From: Arsukibacterium sp.
GTDB taxonomy: Bacteria; Pseudomonadota; Gammaproteobacteria; Enterobacterales; Alteromonadaceae
Length of the DNA stretch: 64,000 bases
Reading direction: 5' to 3'
Assembly: GCF_018402695.1 (NCBI RefSeq)
Contig: NZ_JAGYIM010000019.1
Coordinates: forward strand, 186,001 to 250,000
Shown here: in pieces, positions 27,959-37,470 of the stretch
Layout of the letters: each line of letters starts with the position of its first letter
How positions within the stretch are numbered: the stretch's first letter is position 1
Notes under the pieces: model-generated
The model's database searches: none
Told to the model about the DNA's origin: nothing
Seen by the model: only the letters and a program-made list of their open reading frames with translations
Made by a program: the position numbers and the translations under genes

Positions 27959-29164
27959 TCAGGGTTCCAGAGTCAGCTTCACGCTGATTTTTGCATCATT
28001 AAAAGTAAGGACAGCCGATTCAACCTGCAGATCGCCGGCCATTTTTTCAACCGTACCGGCCTGAGACATCCGCGCCACCACCACAACCTGGTCCGCCTGG
28101 CTCAGCGTCCAATCAGGCTGCATTGCCATTTTCTCGTCCAGCAACAATTCTACTTCGCCGCTGGGCAGCGGAATTCGCTGCACGGCCAACGGTAAATTAG
28201 GGCCATCTACGGCACGGGCGAATAAAAATAAACTGGCGTCTGGATTATCAGCGGCCAGTTCTGGCGCCACCGTTAAACGCACCCGGATTTGCCGGCCAAT
28301 GCTGTCGCTACTATCGACACCCAGCTCGCTGAGCTTACTCAGTACCAGCGGGTAGCGCGGATCAGATGGCTCCAGTTGCTCGGCCAGTAAACTCCAGGCT
28401 TTAATTGCTTCATCGGTGTCGCCTTTTTCATGAGCAATTAACGCCATCAGTGACATCGCATCCAGATTGTCAGGCTCAGATAGCAATATTCTGGCCACGG
28501 CGCGCCCCGCTCTGGCCAGGTTGTCATCACCGCCGACCACGATTAACGCCTGAGCGAAATTAAGCAGTAACGGGATCCGGTTCGGGCTTAACGCCAATGA
28601 TTTTTCAAAGGCATCAATGGCATCTTCCATCAGCCCCTGCGACATCCAGATCCGGCCCAGTAACATCCAGGCTACCGCATCGTCGCCCTCTTCTGCCAGC
28701 TTGGTCCGCAGTGCCAGCGCAAATAAGCGGGTTTCATGTTCAGATAACGGCTCGCCTTCTCCCAGCAACGACCGCTCACCATAGCTGGCTAAGTCGACCC
28801 GGGCTTGCTGCCAGTCGGCCAGTTCAGTGTAATGGCCATTAAAGCGGTAAATGGCGGCAACCACGACCAACACAAACACCACTAGCCCCAGATGCCACCA
28901 GAGCTGCCGCTTCGGCTGGCTGTAATTCATTGTTTGTTGCTGTTGCTGGTTAAACTGTTGTTTTAACTCTGCTGCGGCGCTGGCAAAATCCTGCTCGGCC
29001 AGTTCGCCACTGTCCCGCGCTAAGGCCAATAATTGCAGACGCTCTTCAAACAATTGCAAGGGTGTCTGATTATTGGCAGCACTGGCCTTTCGGGGCCAGC
29101 TGATAATAATAGCGCTTAGGGCCAGCATTATCAGGGCAGCAAACAGTAACGGCCATAACATCAT
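27959..29164 (-). CDS. ccmI: cytochrome c biogenesis protein CcmI
   Basis: Holds apocytochrome c for heme ligation in System I. The 401-residue protein has an N-terminal membrane helix (LLFAALIMLALSAIIISWPR), a cytoplasmic loop with LFEERLQLLALARDSGEL, a second helix near residues 88-107 (WWHLGLVVFVLVVVAAIYRF), then a TPR region (for example WMLLGRIWMSQGLMEDAIDA and PNRIPLLLNFAQAL) and a C-terminal beta-rich domain (VRLTVAPELAADNPDASLFL). It overlaps ccmH by 4 bp. This is the last ccm gene before mlaA. Confidence 0.88.
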   Translation of the reverse strand: MMLWPLLFAALIMLALSAIIISWPRKASAANNQTPLQLFEERLQLLALARDSGELAEQDFASAAAELKQQFNQQQQQTMNYSQPKRQLWWHLGLVVFVLVVVAAIYRFNGHYTELADWQQARVDLASYGERSLLGEGEPLSEHETRLFALALRTKLAEEGDDAVAWMLLGRIWMSQGLMEDAIDAFEKSLALSPNRIPLLLNFAQALIVVGGDDNLARAGRAVARILLSEPDNLDAMSLMALIAHEKGDTDEAIKAWSLLAEQLEPSDPRYPLVLSKLSELGVDSSDSIGRQIRVRLTVAPELAADNPDASLFLFARAVDGPNLPLAVQRIPLPSGEVELLLDEKMAMQPDWTLSQADQVVVVARMSQAGTVEKMAGDLQVESAVLTFNDAKISVKLTLEP

Positions 29165-29652
29165 TTTTTACTCCGGTATTGTTCAATCAGTTTATCCAGT
29201 TCAGCGTCAAGCGTTGCCGATGGTTGCTCTTCTGCTAGCCCGGATAACTGCTCGTTTGCCTGTGCTGCCGCCTGCTGCCGGCGCCGCTTTAACTGCAACG
29301 CGAACAACCCCAACAGCATCAGCAATGGGGCTAGCCAAAGCAACAAGGTGTAACGGTTCAGTGGTGGCTGGTAGTGGACAAAATTGCCGTAGCGGTTAAT
29401 CATGTAATCGAGCACGTCGCTACGGCTGCTACCCTGCATAATCATGTCATAGGTTTTCTGGCGCATATCGACCGACACCACCGCGTTGGAATCGGCAATA
29501 TTCTGATTCTGGCACTGCGGGCAACGTAGTTCAGCAGTCAGCTGCTGATATAACTGGCGTTGCGCTTCATTGTCAAAGCGGAGTGCTTCTTCCGTTGCCA
29601 GCACGGGCAGGCTTAGCATGAACAGAGCGAACAAGCCGCTGATAATTTTCAT
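29161..29652 (-). CDS. ccmH: cytochrome c maturation protein CcmH (CcmL-type)
   Basis: Membrane-anchored thiol oxidoreductase that reduces the apocytochrome CxxCH cysteines. ATG 29652 is chosen because it overlaps the ccmG stop (ATGA) and opens a signal peptide (MKIISGLFALFMLSLPVLA). The mature part carries the family motif ELRCPQCQNQNIADSNA with the LRCxxC pair, then VDMRQKTYDMIMQG and YMINRYGNFVHYQPPLN. One membrane helix (LLLWLAPLLMLLGLFAL) precedes a charged tail. About 163 residues. Confidence 0.93.
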   Translation of the reverse strand: MKIISGLFALFMLSLPVLATEEALRFDNEAQRQLYQQLTAELRCPQCQNQNIADSNAVVSVDMRQKTYDMIMQGSSRSDVLDYMINRYGNFVHYQPPLNRYTLLLWLAPLLMLLGLFALQLKRRRQQAAAQANEQLSGLAEEQPSATLDAELDKLIEQYRSKK

Positions 29653-30236
29653 GGTTGGACTCCATCCTGCTGGCGCCATTGCTGATAAAGCGGTGCCAGT
29701 TTACTGCGCCACACCTGCGGATTAATATCACCAATATGATGGGCCCGCACTATGCCCGTACTGTCAATTATAAAGGTTTCCGGTGCGCCGCTTACTCCTA
29801 AATCCAGCGCCAGACTGCGATCAAAGTCCAGAATGTTAAACTGATAAGGATTACCACGTTGTTGCAATTTGTTACTGACATCGGCCTGTAATTCGGCTAA
29901 ATCAAAACGCTCGCCCAGCACCGGATCAGCCGGTAGCACATAGTACAGGCCAATAATTTTAACTCCTTGTTCTCTTAGCTCGGTCATATAGCTTAATTCA
30001 GCATTACAGGTCGGGCACCAGGTGCCCCAGACATTCAGCAAAAAAGTTTCGCCATGCAGCTGCTGCGGTTGCCAGCGTTTTTCCGGGTTCATTAAATCGG
30101 GCAAATTAAAAGCTGGCAGCGGTTTGTCGGTGGTGACTGACTGCCGTTCCATCGGGTTAGAAAACAGGCCACTGAGTAAAAACAGCGCCAGGGCCAGAAA
30201 CAACGCCAATGGCAGATAGAACATCAGTTTACGCAT
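29649..30236 (-). CDS. ccmG: thiol:disulfide interchange protein CcmG/DsbE
   Basis: Periplasmic thioredoxin-like protein that supplies reducing power to apocytochrome c. The 195-residue protein has an N-terminal membrane anchor (FYLPLALFLALALFLLSGLF), then a thioredoxin fold with active site NVWGTWCPTCNAEL (WCxxC) at about 68-81, GVKIIGLYYVL, the family-type GVSGAPETFIIDSTG with cis-proline, and HIGDINPQVW. It overlaps ccmF by 8 bp upstream and ccmH by 4 bp downstream. Confidence 0.94.
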   Translation of the reverse strand: MRKLMFYLPLALFLALALFLLSGLFSNPMERQSVTTDKPLPAFNLPDLMNPEKRWQPQQLHGETFLLNVWGTWCPTCNAELSYMTELREQGVKIIGLYYVLPADPVLGERFDLAELQADVSNKLQQRGNPYQFNILDFDRSLALDLGVSGAPETFIIDSTGIVRAHHIGDINPQVWRSKLAPLYQQWRQQDGVQP

Positions 30237-32208
30237 TCGCTTGCTCCGCCGGAGTTACTGCAGACACCGTGGGCCCGCTGCGCCGGTAGCGCTTGTCTAG
30301 CAATGCTACCAGAGCACCCAGCGCCATCAGTAAGCCACCCAGCCAAATCCAGCGCACAAACGGCTTCACGTACAGCCGCAGCGCCCAGGCATTGTCTGGT
30401 AAGGCTTCACCCAGTGATACATATAAATCACGGCTTAGCCGGGCGTGCACCGCGGATTCTGTCATCACCGTACGCTGAATAGTATAAAAGCGTTTTTCTG
30501 CATGCAGCTGGCTGACAAATTCGCCATTTTTATCATGAACGGCTATCTCTGCCGCTTCGCCGCCATAATTTGCGCCTTCCAACGGATACACTTCCAGCAA
30601 GGTAAACTGGTAACCGGCCAGACTGATGCTGTCGTTGAGCTGCATCCGGACATCGCGCTCGACGCTGTAGGTTTTGGTCATCGCTACCCCGACTACCAAC
30701 ACCGCAAAACCGATATGAGCAATCGTCATGCCATAGTGACTGGCATGCAATTTAAAGGCACCTTTGCTGACCGAACCAAACTGGCTCATTCGCTGATACA
30801 GCTCGTACAGTGCCGATAACCCGACCCAGGCCCCTAACAATAGGCCCAGCAGAGCTAAATTTGCCTGCACGCTTTGCATTGCCGCCAATGTGCCCAGCGC
30901 CAGTACCAGGCTGGCAATGGCAATTAAACTTAACGGCCCCAGCAGCGGCTTTACCGGTTGTTGCTTCCAGCGTACCCAGGGGCCCAGCCCCAACAGCAGG
31001 GCAAACGGAATGGTCAGGTAATAAAACATCTGATTAAAAAACGGCTCGCCAATTGAGATGGTACCCAGCCCCAGCTCTTTGTGAAATAACGGAAACAAGG
31101 TGCCTAAGAACACCACCAGCGTGGCGGTCAGTAAAAACACATTGTTACCCCACAACATTACCTCGCGGGAAAACAACTGATAGCGGGCCTGGCTGCGCAC
31201 TGAATTCATCCGGCTGGCATACAGCGCCAGTGAGCTACCGATAACCAGCAACAGGAAAACCAGTAAAAAGATGCCACGATCCGGATCAGCAGCAAAAGAA
31301 TGCACTGACACTAACACGCCGGACCGCACTAAAAAGGCCCCAACCAAACTAAGCGAAAAGGCGGCCAGTGCCAGTAACACCGTCCAGGACTTAAAAGTAC
31401 CGCGCTTTTCCGTTACCGCCAGGCTGTGCAATAAGGCAGTGCCCACTAACCAGGGTAGAAATGAAGCATTTTCTACCGGATCCCAGAACCACCAGCCGCC
31501 CCAGCCCAGCTCATGGTATGCCCACCAGCTGCCAAACATAATACCCAGGGTTAAAAACAACCAGGCTGCCAGGGTCCAGGGCCGGGCCCAGCGCGCCCAG
31601 GTGCTGTCAAATTTACCACCAATTAAGGCGGCAATTGCAAACGCAAACGATACGGCAAAACCCACATAACCCATGTATAGCAATGGCGGATGGATAATCA
31701 TGCCAAAATCCTGCAGTAGCGGATTTAAATCCATACCCTCGACCGGATAAAACGGCAAACTGCGGGCAAACGGGTTTGACATAAACAGCGAGAAGGCAAT
31801 AAAGCCGATATTGATCAGCCCCAGCACCCCAAGAATGCGGCCCTGCATCAGCAGCGGCAAACCTTTGGAGAATATTGCGACCAGTGCCGTCCAGCCGGCC
31901 AGCATTAAGATCCACAGCAGCATCGAGCCTTCGTGCGAGCCAAAGCTGGCAGTGATTTGATAGTACCAGGGTAAAATAGAGCTGGAGTTAGTGGCGACAT
32001 TTATCACGGTAAAGTCGCTGTTTAAAAACGCATGCACCAGCGCCAGCTTGGCCAGCAAACAGAAAATAAACAGGCCAATGGCCAGCGGTTTGGCCTGCAA
32101 CAGCGCCCGCTGGTTGCCACTAAAACTACCATACAGTGGCACTGCGGCCAGCAAAACAGACAACGCCAGGGCAAAGGTCAGTGCCAGCTGGCCATATTCA
32201 GCTATCAT
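30229..32208 (-). CDS. ccmF: heme lyase CcmF
   Basis: Multi-pass membrane subunit of the cytochrome c heme lyase. The 659-residue protein has about 15 hydrophobic segments, the tryptophan-rich heme-handling motif WGGWWFWDPVENASFLPWLV (about 235-254), and conserved histidines in MIIHPPLLYMGYVGF and LLHSLAVTEKRG. Length is usual for CcmF. It starts 11 bp after the ccmE stop. Confidence 0.96.
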   Translation of the reverse strand: MIAEYGQLALTFALALSVLLAAVPLYGSFSGNQRALLQAKPLAIGLFIFCLLAKLALVHAFLNSDFTVINVATNSSSILPWYYQITASFGSHEGSMLLWILMLAGWTALVAIFSKGLPLLMQGRILGVLGLINIGFIAFSLFMSNPFARSLPFYPVEGMDLNPLLQDFGMIIHPPLLYMGYVGFAVSFAFAIAALIGGKFDSTWARWARPWTLAAWLFLTLGIMFGSWWAYHELGWGGWWFWDPVENASFLPWLVGTALLHSLAVTEKRGTFKSWTVLLALAAFSLSLVGAFLVRSGVLVSVHSFAADPDRGIFLLVFLLLVIGSSLALYASRMNSVRSQARYQLFSREVMLWGNNVFLLTATLVVFLGTLFPLFHKELGLGTISIGEPFFNQMFYYLTIPFALLLGLGPWVRWKQQPVKPLLGPLSLIAIASLVLALGTLAAMQSVQANLALLGLLLGAWVGLSALYELYQRMSQFGSVSKGAFKLHASHYGMTIAHIGFAVLVVGVAMTKTYSVERDVRMQLNDSISLAGYQFTLLEVYPLEGANYGGEAAEIAVHDKNGEFVSQLHAEKRFYTIQRTVMTESAVHARLSRDLYVSLGEALPDNAWALRLYVKPFVRWIWLGGLLMALGALVALLDKRYRRSGPTVSAVTPAEQANA

Positions 32209-32219
32209 CGCCCAGCCCC

Positions 32220-32750
32220 TTAATAAGTTGGTTTATATTCTGGTTTGGTGTCATTGCCGTCTGGCGAGCTGTCGCTGGCTGGGAAATCAGCCTGTGACGG
32301 CGGCACATGCCGGATACCCTTCATGGCTTCTGCAACTTCGGGTGGCATATATTCTTCATCATGTTTGGCCAGCACTTCACTGGCCTGAATAACGTCGGGT
32401 GCCAGCAAGGTGCCCTGCGCCACAATACCCTGACCTTCGCGGAACAGATCAGGTAAAATACCGTCGTACTCTACCCAGACCGTTGGCCCGGTATCAACCA
32501 GCTGAAACCGCACTTTTAAACTTTGCCCGTCACGTGACACCGTGCCCGGCACCACCATGCCGCCAATGCGCAGGCGCTGGCCTACCACAGGTTTTACCTT
32601 GTCTTTGCCCAGGCCTTCTACTAACTGGGTCGGGGTATAAAACAAGTCTATATTCTGCTGCAGCGCGTACAGCATGGCAGCAATAGCCCCGGCAATCAGG
32701 CTGATGATCAGTAAAATCGAAAACAGGCGTTTTTTCCGTCTTGGTTGCAT
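32220..32750 (-). CDS. ccmE: heme chaperone CcmE
   Basis: Periplasmic heme carrier of System I that binds heme covalently through a histidine. The 176-residue protein has basic [10 protein letters not shown] before a single membrane helix ([20 protein letters not shown]), an OB-fold core ([36 protein letters not shown]), and the heme-attachment segment [18 protein letters not shown] with the conserved His and Tyr. The C-terminal tail is hydrophilic and variable. It overlaps ccmD by 1 bp. Confidence 0.95.
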   Translation of the reverse strand: MQPRRKKRLFSILLIISLIAGAIAAMLYALQQNIDLFYTPTQLVEGLGKDKVKPVVGQRLRIGGMVVPGTVSRDGQSLKVRFQLVDTGPTVWVEYDGILPDLFREGQGIVAQGTLLAPDVIQASEVLAKHDEEYMPPEVAEAMKGIRHVPPSQADFPASDSSPDGNDTKPEYKPTY

Positions 32751-32950
32751 TAGACTTGTTGCTCCTGATACTGCTTAACTCGTTGTTCGCGGGCAATCGT
32801 GGCTTTAAGTTGCTGTTTAAACTGTTTTTGCTGATACACACTAATTAATATCAACCCCAGCAGCAACAGATAGGTAATGCCAAAAGATAGCCAGACAAAA
32901 AAACCGTAGCCGCCCATGGCCAGAAACTCACTGAAAGACTGAAAATGCAT
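32750..32950 (-). CDS. ccmD: heme exporter protein CcmD
   Basis: Small single-span protein that helps release heme-loaded CcmE from CcmABC. The ATG at 32950 overlaps the ccmC stop (TAATG) and gives 66 residues: [20 protein letters not shown] with the family [12 protein letters not shown] pattern, one membrane helix ([20 protein letters not shown]) and a charged cytoplasmic tail. The longer frame from 33082 is ccmC read in another frame and was not used. Confidence 0.9.
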   Translation of the reverse strand: MHFQSFSEFLAMGGYGFFVWLSFGITYLLLLGLILISVYQQKQFKQQLKATIAREQRVKQYQEQQV

Positions 32951-33687
32951 TATAGGCCTCCTACCAGCTTTCTGACCCAGGGCCGGTGCTGCTCGTTCAC
33001 TAAAATGGCAGTACGCAGCCGTAAACAGGTTAGTGCCATTAATAATACGGCAAAGGCCAGAATACTGATTAACAGTGGCCACAGCATGCTCGGGTCAATC
33101 GAGGGCCTGGCAAATTTGGTAATACTGGCGCCCTGATGCAGGGTATTCCACCATTCTACTGAAAAATGAATAATAGGTAAGTTAATTACCCCGATTAATG
33201 CCAGCAAGCTGGACACTTTAGCGCCAACCTGACGGTCGCTGAAGGCACCGTTTAAGGCAATAACACCTAAGTACAGAAATAACAGAATAAGTTCCGAAGT
33301 TAAGCGGGCATCCCATACCCACCAGGCGCCCCACATCGGCTTGCCCCAGGCCATACCGGTGATCAGGGCAATTGCGGTATAAGTAGCACCAATAGGCGCA
33401 ATGGCCAGCACGGCCCAGTGCGCCACTTTAATTTGCCAAACCAACGCCACAAAAGCGGCGCTGGCCATAGCGGCGTAAGCGCCCATTGACATGATGGCCG
33501 AAGGTACGTGAATGTGAATGATCCGGTAGCTGTCGCCCTGCTGATAATCAGCCGGGGTAAACGCCAGCCCCCAGACATTACCCAGCAGCAGCAGGGTCAG
33601 TGCAGTTACCATCAGGTACGGTAACAGTTTGCCGCAGAAATGATAAAGCGTTTCACTTTTAGCGTACGGATCTAACCACTTAAACAT
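32950..33687 (-). CDS. ccmC: heme exporter/translocation protein CcmC
   Basis: Presents heme to CcmE at the periplasmic face. The 245-residue protein has six membrane segments, the tryptophan-rich motif GKPMWGAWWVWDARLTSELI (about 123-142) and conserved histidines in RIIHIHVPSAIMSMGAYA and LPIIHFSVEWWNTLHQ. It starts 1 bp after ccmB ends. Confidence 0.95.
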   Translation of the reverse strand: MFKWLDPYAKSETLYHFCGKLLPYLMVTALTLLLLGNVWGLAFTPADYQQGDSYRIIHIHVPSAIMSMGAYAAMASAAFVALVWQIKVAHWAVLAIAPIGATYTAIALITGMAWGKPMWGAWWVWDARLTSELILLFLYLGVIALNGAFSDRQVGAKVSSLLALIGVINLPIIHFSVEWWNTLHQGASITKFARPSIDPSMLWPLLISILAFAVLLMALTCLRLRTAILVNEQHRPWVRKLVGGL

Positions 33688-33688
33688 A

Positions 33689-34351
33689 TCAACTCACATT
33701 AATTCGCAAGGCACTGGTCACGGCCATCGGCACCAGCGCTAACGCCAATAATAACATGGCCAGTAAAATGGCCAACTGTCCCTGATAGCCCAGCCCCATG
33801 CTGGCGGCCTCGATGGCACTGCTGGCAAAAATTAAAAGCGGAATATACAGCGGCAGTATCAGCAGCGCCAGTAAAATACCACCTTTATCGGCTGCCATGG
33901 TCAGCGCCGAGCCCAGCACACTTAACAGGCTGAGCAATGGCGTACCCAGCAACAAGGTCAATGCCATCGCGCCAAGGGCTGCCTGCTCTAACCCCAGCAG
34001 TAAGGCAACAACCGGCGACAGTAATAGCAGCGGCAAGCCGGTGCTTAACCAGTTAGCAAAAGTTTTTGCCAGCACAAATGCTAACAGGCTTTGCCGGCCA
34101 GCAACTAACTGCTCAATCACACCGTTGCGGTAATCGTCTTTAAACAGCCGCTCGGAGGCCAGCAACACGCTGAGTAATGCGGCTATCCAGATAACTCCCG
34201 GAGCAATAATACGTAACATATTAGGCTCTGGCCCAACGCCGAGCGGAAACAGACTGAGCACGATGATAAAAAACAGAATAGGGTTAAGCCAGTCTGCCTT
34301 TTGCCGGGCCAGTAACCGTAACTCGCGCTGTAAGAAAATAACACTTACCAT
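33689..34351 (-). CDS. ccmB: heme exporter ABC permease CcmB
   Basis: Membrane subunit of the CcmAB transporter. ATG 34351, inside the ccmA 3' end (7-bp overlap), gives MVSVIFLQRELRLLARQKAD and a 220-residue protein, the usual CcmB length; the longer frame upstream is ccmA read in another frame. Six hydrophobic segments and the motifs WLNPILFFIIVLSLFPLGVG and WIAALLSVLLASERLFKDDY are typical of CcmB. Confidence 0.94.
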   Translation of the reverse strand: MVSVIFLQRELRLLARQKADWLNPILFFIIVLSLFPLGVGPEPNMLRIIAPGVIWIAALLSVLLASERLFKDDYRNGVIEQLVAGRQSLLAFVLAKTFANWLSTGLPLLLLSPVVALLLGLEQAALGAMALTLLLGTPLLSLLSVLGSALTMAADKGGILLALLILPLYIPLLIFASSAIEAASMGLGYQGQLAILLAMLLLALALVPMAVTSALRINVS

Positions 34352-35025
34352 CGGTAGGCCAGCTCCAGCTGTACCAGAGACTGAAATTGCAGGGTCAGAC
34401 TCTGATGGGTGGTAAGAATAATAGCGCCGCCCCGATTCAGATGATCGAGCATATGCTGTTGCAGCAAGCCGATAGCACTTTGATCCAGTGCGGTAAAAGG
34501 TTCGTCCAGGATCCAGAGTGATGCAGGCGTTAACCAGAGTCTGGCCAGTGACACCCGGCGTTGTTGTCCGGCTGATAACATCCGACACGGCACGTCTTCC
34601 AGACCCGCCAGCCCAAGGTGCGCCAGTAAAGCCCAGTCGTCTGCTTTGTTCAGGCCTGAGGCCGCACGCCAGAAGTGTAAATTTTCCAGTGCGGTTAATT
34701 GCTCATGCACACCGCTTTGGTGGCCGATATAGCACAAGTTGCCACAATAAGCTGGCAAGCAATGCGCCAATGGCTTAGCCTGATAATACAGCTGACCGTC
34801 GTCAGGCTGGGCTAAGCCCGCTAAAATACGTAGTAGTGAGCTTTTACCGGCACCATTTTTGCCTTGTATCTGCAGTAACTGACCAGCACTAAGTTGCAAA
34901 GATAATCGCGAAAACAATACCCGGTCTTGGCGGATACAACTTAAACCGTCGCCCTGCAAAATAGGCGTAACGGGCCCGGGGGAGCTTGCAGTGGTGGCTG
35001 TAGCGGATGGCTGCGTTATGTTCAC
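34345..35025 (-). CDS. ccmA: heme exporter ATP-binding protein CcmA
   Basis: ATPase of the CcmAB complex, which drives release of holo-CcmE. The 226-residue protein has Walker A IQGKNGAGKSSLLRILAGLA (about 53-72), signature CRMLSAGQQRRVSLARLWLT, Walker B LWILDEPFTALD and switch ILTTHQ. The first 20 or so residues are Thr/Ala/Pro-rich and not conserved, so a later start is possible. It is the first gene of the ccm operon. The 103 bp between it and the divergent FliK-like gene should hold both promoters. Confidence 0.93.
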   Translation of the reverse strand: MNITQPSATATTASSPGPVTPILQGDGLSCIRQDRVLFSRLSLQLSAGQLLQIQGKNGAGKSSLLRILAGLAQPDDGQLYYQAKPLAHCLPAYCGNLCYIGHQSGVHEQLTALENLHFWRAASGLNKADDWALLAHLGLAGLEDVPCRMLSAGQQRRVSLARLWLTPASLWILDEPFTALDQSAIGLLQQHMLDHLNRGGAIILTTHQSLTLQFQSLVQLELAYRW

Positions 35026-35128
35026 TGGCCTCGGTATCGACTGCTGTTAAAATTGCGCGCATAGTAGCATACCGTGACCGGAATACGAATCAGATCCACG
35101 CCGGGTGCGGTGATTAATCAGGGGAAAT

Positions 35129-37129
35129 ATGAACCAGATCAATCTGGACAAATTACTGCAACACCCGCTGCCAGGCACTACTCAGCAAACCGGGGCTAAA
35201 GGCGCTGAGCTAAAACTGTTAGTTGGTGAGCTGTACACGGCCCGTTTGCAGATGTTATCTGGCAGCAGCCAGCTACAACTGCAAACCCCGCAAGGCCCGC
35301 TGGTTATCAGCCTGCCGGCCCAACTAAGCCGCCAGCTTAGTCAGCAATTCGGCCCGCAGTTGCAGGTTAAATTAACCCCGGCAGCAAATAACCAGCTGAG
35401 TCTGACCCTGCAGACCATGCCGGCGCCTGCCAGCAGCATCAACCTCAGCCCGGCTCAACTGCAGCCGGTTATCAGCCAGTGGCTGAACCAGCAGCTACCT
35501 CAGCTGTCACAGCAGGGTCAGCTCACTGCTGTGGCTAACCAGGCGATTAATAGTGCTGTAAATAGCCAGGCCGCAGCCAATAACCTGACGGTACCACTGC
35601 AACTGGATCTGAAAACAGGCCAGTTAACCCTGAGTGGTTCTGCAACAGCTAACCCGCTGTTGCTGACCTTATCGCCCAAGGACGTTGCTGCTTTTAGCAA
35701 GCTTATTCAGAGCGGCCAGCAACAAGCTGCCTCTTCCCAGCACGGCTCCACGCCGGGGCAAAATAGCAGTCGTCAGCCAGTGCTTCTCAATATAACCTTC
35801 AGCCAGACCACGGCACCGGCACAGCTTTCATTACAACCGGTATTGCAACCGACGGCTGCTGAAGCACGGGCTCTGCCGCTAACACCGGCGACGCAGCAAC
35901 AATTACTACAGGCTCTGATCAGCCAGTTAGCGCCCATCAAACACACTGTGTCAGCAGACGCCGCTAAAATCAGCCTGGGTCAGCTAAGCATTAGTGTTTC
36001 GCCACAACTTGCTGCAACGCTCGCAAATTTTAATAGCAAAAACGCAGCCGGCAATACGACAACCGTCCCGCCAGCAGGCGGTAACCCAATGGTACCGCTG
36101 CTGCTGCAATTACAACCGCCGGCAACAAAGCATGGCCAGTGGCAACTGATAATCCAACCTGCCGGCCACAGCCAACAACTAACCGTTAGTCAGCAGCAGG
36201 TTGACAGACCGGTCAACTGGCAGGCCCCGCCGGTAAAAGCAGAAACAGCGCCCGCTACAACTAAAAACGTGCCGGCAACCGGCAATGTTAACAAACAGTT
36301 GATGCAGCTGGCCCCGGATGTTAAAACACAGGCCTGGCGTAACCTTGTACCCTTATTATCTCAGCCGTTAATGCAGCCCAATAGCATGCCAAACCTGCCC
36401 GCGCCGTTGCAGCAGTTATTCAACCAAATCCAGCAAAGCCTGCCAGAAATCAGCAAACCACTGGCACCACCTGCTATCGCTGCTCAACTTAGCGCTCTGC
36501 TGCAGTTTCAACCCCTGCAAAGCCAACCGAACCCGCAGACGACGGGCGGTACCCTGGCGCTGGCGATTCAATTACTGCTGGGACATTTAAGCCAGAAGCA
36601 GCTTACGCCTGCCAATAACACCCCGGCAAACCGGTTAAGCCAGCTGGTAGCGCAGCTGGATAGCGGCCAGGCCGCTACTGCACTGCGCCAACTGGCAAGC
36701 TTAAGCAGCCCACTTCAGCAAAGCCAGTTAGCGACTGTTGACGCGCAAAGCCAGCTACAACAATGGTTGTTGCAGCTGCCACTGCAGCAACAGGGGCAGA
36801 CCATTATGCCGCAACTGATGATAGAGCAACGCGAAGCTGATGGTAAAAGTGGTGGTAAAAGTCAGAAACAATGGCAACTGACTATGAAATTTGATTTACA
36901 GCAATATGGCAACCTGCTGGCGGTGGCCAAATTACAGGAGCAGGACTTACAACTGCAATTTTATACCGATCATAATGAGGCGTTACGGCTGGCTCAGAAG
37001 TTTCTGCCGTTGCTTAAAGACCGCATCGCCGCGCAAGGGTTAACCGTTAGCCAGGCTGACTGTCAACTTGGCAAAATACCTGACAGCCTGATCCCACGCC
37101 ACAATAGCCTGCTGACGGTGAGAGTATGA
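35129..37129 (+). CDS. FliK-like protein (flagellar hook-length control C-terminal domain)
   Basis: A 666-residue Gln/Pro/Ala-rich protein ending in a Flg_hook-type domain: QWQLTMKFDLQQYGNLLAVA, KLQEQDLQLQFYTDHNEALR and LLKDRIAAQGLTVSQADCQL (about residues 580-650). The long low-complexity N-terminal part, with its high Gln content, fits a secreted molecular-ruler type protein. AGGGGAAAT immediately before the ATG supports the start. It overlaps a short FlhB-like gene by 4 bp (ATGA), the substrate-specificity pairing expected for FliK and FlhB. The main fliK is a separate gene at 57444-59483, so this is a second FliK-like protein of uncertain role. Confidence 0.8.
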   Translation: MNQINLDKLLQHPLPGTTQQTGAKGAELKLLVGELYTARLQMLSGSSQLQLQTPQGPLVISLPAQLSRQLSQQFGPQLQVKLTPAANNQLSLTLQTMPAPASSINLSPAQLQPVISQWLNQQLPQLSQQGQLTAVANQAINSAVNSQAAANNLTVPLQLDLKTGQLTLSGSATANPLLLTLSPKDVAAFSKLIQSGQQQAASSQHGSTPGQNSSRQPVLLNITFSQTTAPAQLSLQPVLQPTAAEARALPLTPATQQQLLQALISQLAPIKHTVSADAAKISLGQLSISVSPQLAATLANFNSKNAAGNTTTVPPAGGNPMVPLLLQLQPPATKHGQWQLIIQPAGHSQQLTVSQQQVDRPVNWQAPPVKAETAPATTKNVPATGNVNKQLMQLAPDVKTQAWRNLVPLLSQPLMQPNSMPNLPAPLQQLFNQIQQSLPEISKPLAPPAIAAQLSALLQFQPLQSQPNPQTTGGTLALAIQLLLGHLSQKQLTPANNTPANRLSQLVAQLDSGQAATALRQLASLSSPLQQSQLATVDAQSQLQQWLLQLPLQQQGQTIMPQLMIEQREADGKSGGKSQKQWQLTMKFDLQQYGNLLAVAKLQEQDLQLQFYTDHNEALRLAQKFLPLLKDRIAAQGLTVSQADCQLGKIPDSLIPRHNSLLTVRV

Positions 37130-37464
37130 GTAAAAACGATTCAATAAACCCCACCCCGACAGACAGCGCGAAGCAAAAAAGTGCCACGGCTTTAAAATAT
37201 GATGGTAAATCTGCACCGACCATTGTCGCCAAGGGGCATGGTGAACTGGCCGAAGACATTATTGCCCTGGCCAGAGAGCACGGTGTTCTTATTCACCAGG
37301 ACGATGAGCTGAACCGGCTGCTAAGTCAATTACAGCTAGGTGATAACATCCCGAAAGAACTGTACATTGTGATTGCGGAGCTAATTGCCTTTTCTTATGT
37401 ACTACAGGGGAAATTCCCTGAGCAATGGCAAAATATCCACCAGAGAATTGACTTAAAAACCTAA
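37126..37464 (+). CDS. FlhB C-terminal domain paralogue (FhlX-like)
   Basis: A 112-residue soluble protein matching only the cytoplasmic tail of FlhB/EscU: ATALKYDGKSAPTIVAKGHG then ELAEDIIALAREHGVLIHQD and the PKELYIVIAELIAFSYVLQG end. It lacks the membrane domain and also the NPTH autocleavage motif that full FlhB has (VTNPTHFAV at 51721-52851); the protein begins just past where that motif would be. It may replace the cleaved FlhB C-terminal fragment in export switching, as proposed for FhlX-type proteins. It is coupled to the FliK-like gene by ATGA overlap. Confidence 0.88.
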   Translation: MSKNDSINPTPTDSAKQKSATALKYDGKSAPTIVAKGHGELAEDIIALAREHGVLIHQDDELNRLLSQLQLGDNIPKELYIVIAELIAFSYVLQGKFPEQWQNIHQRIDLKT

Positions 37465-37470
37465 TAAAAT

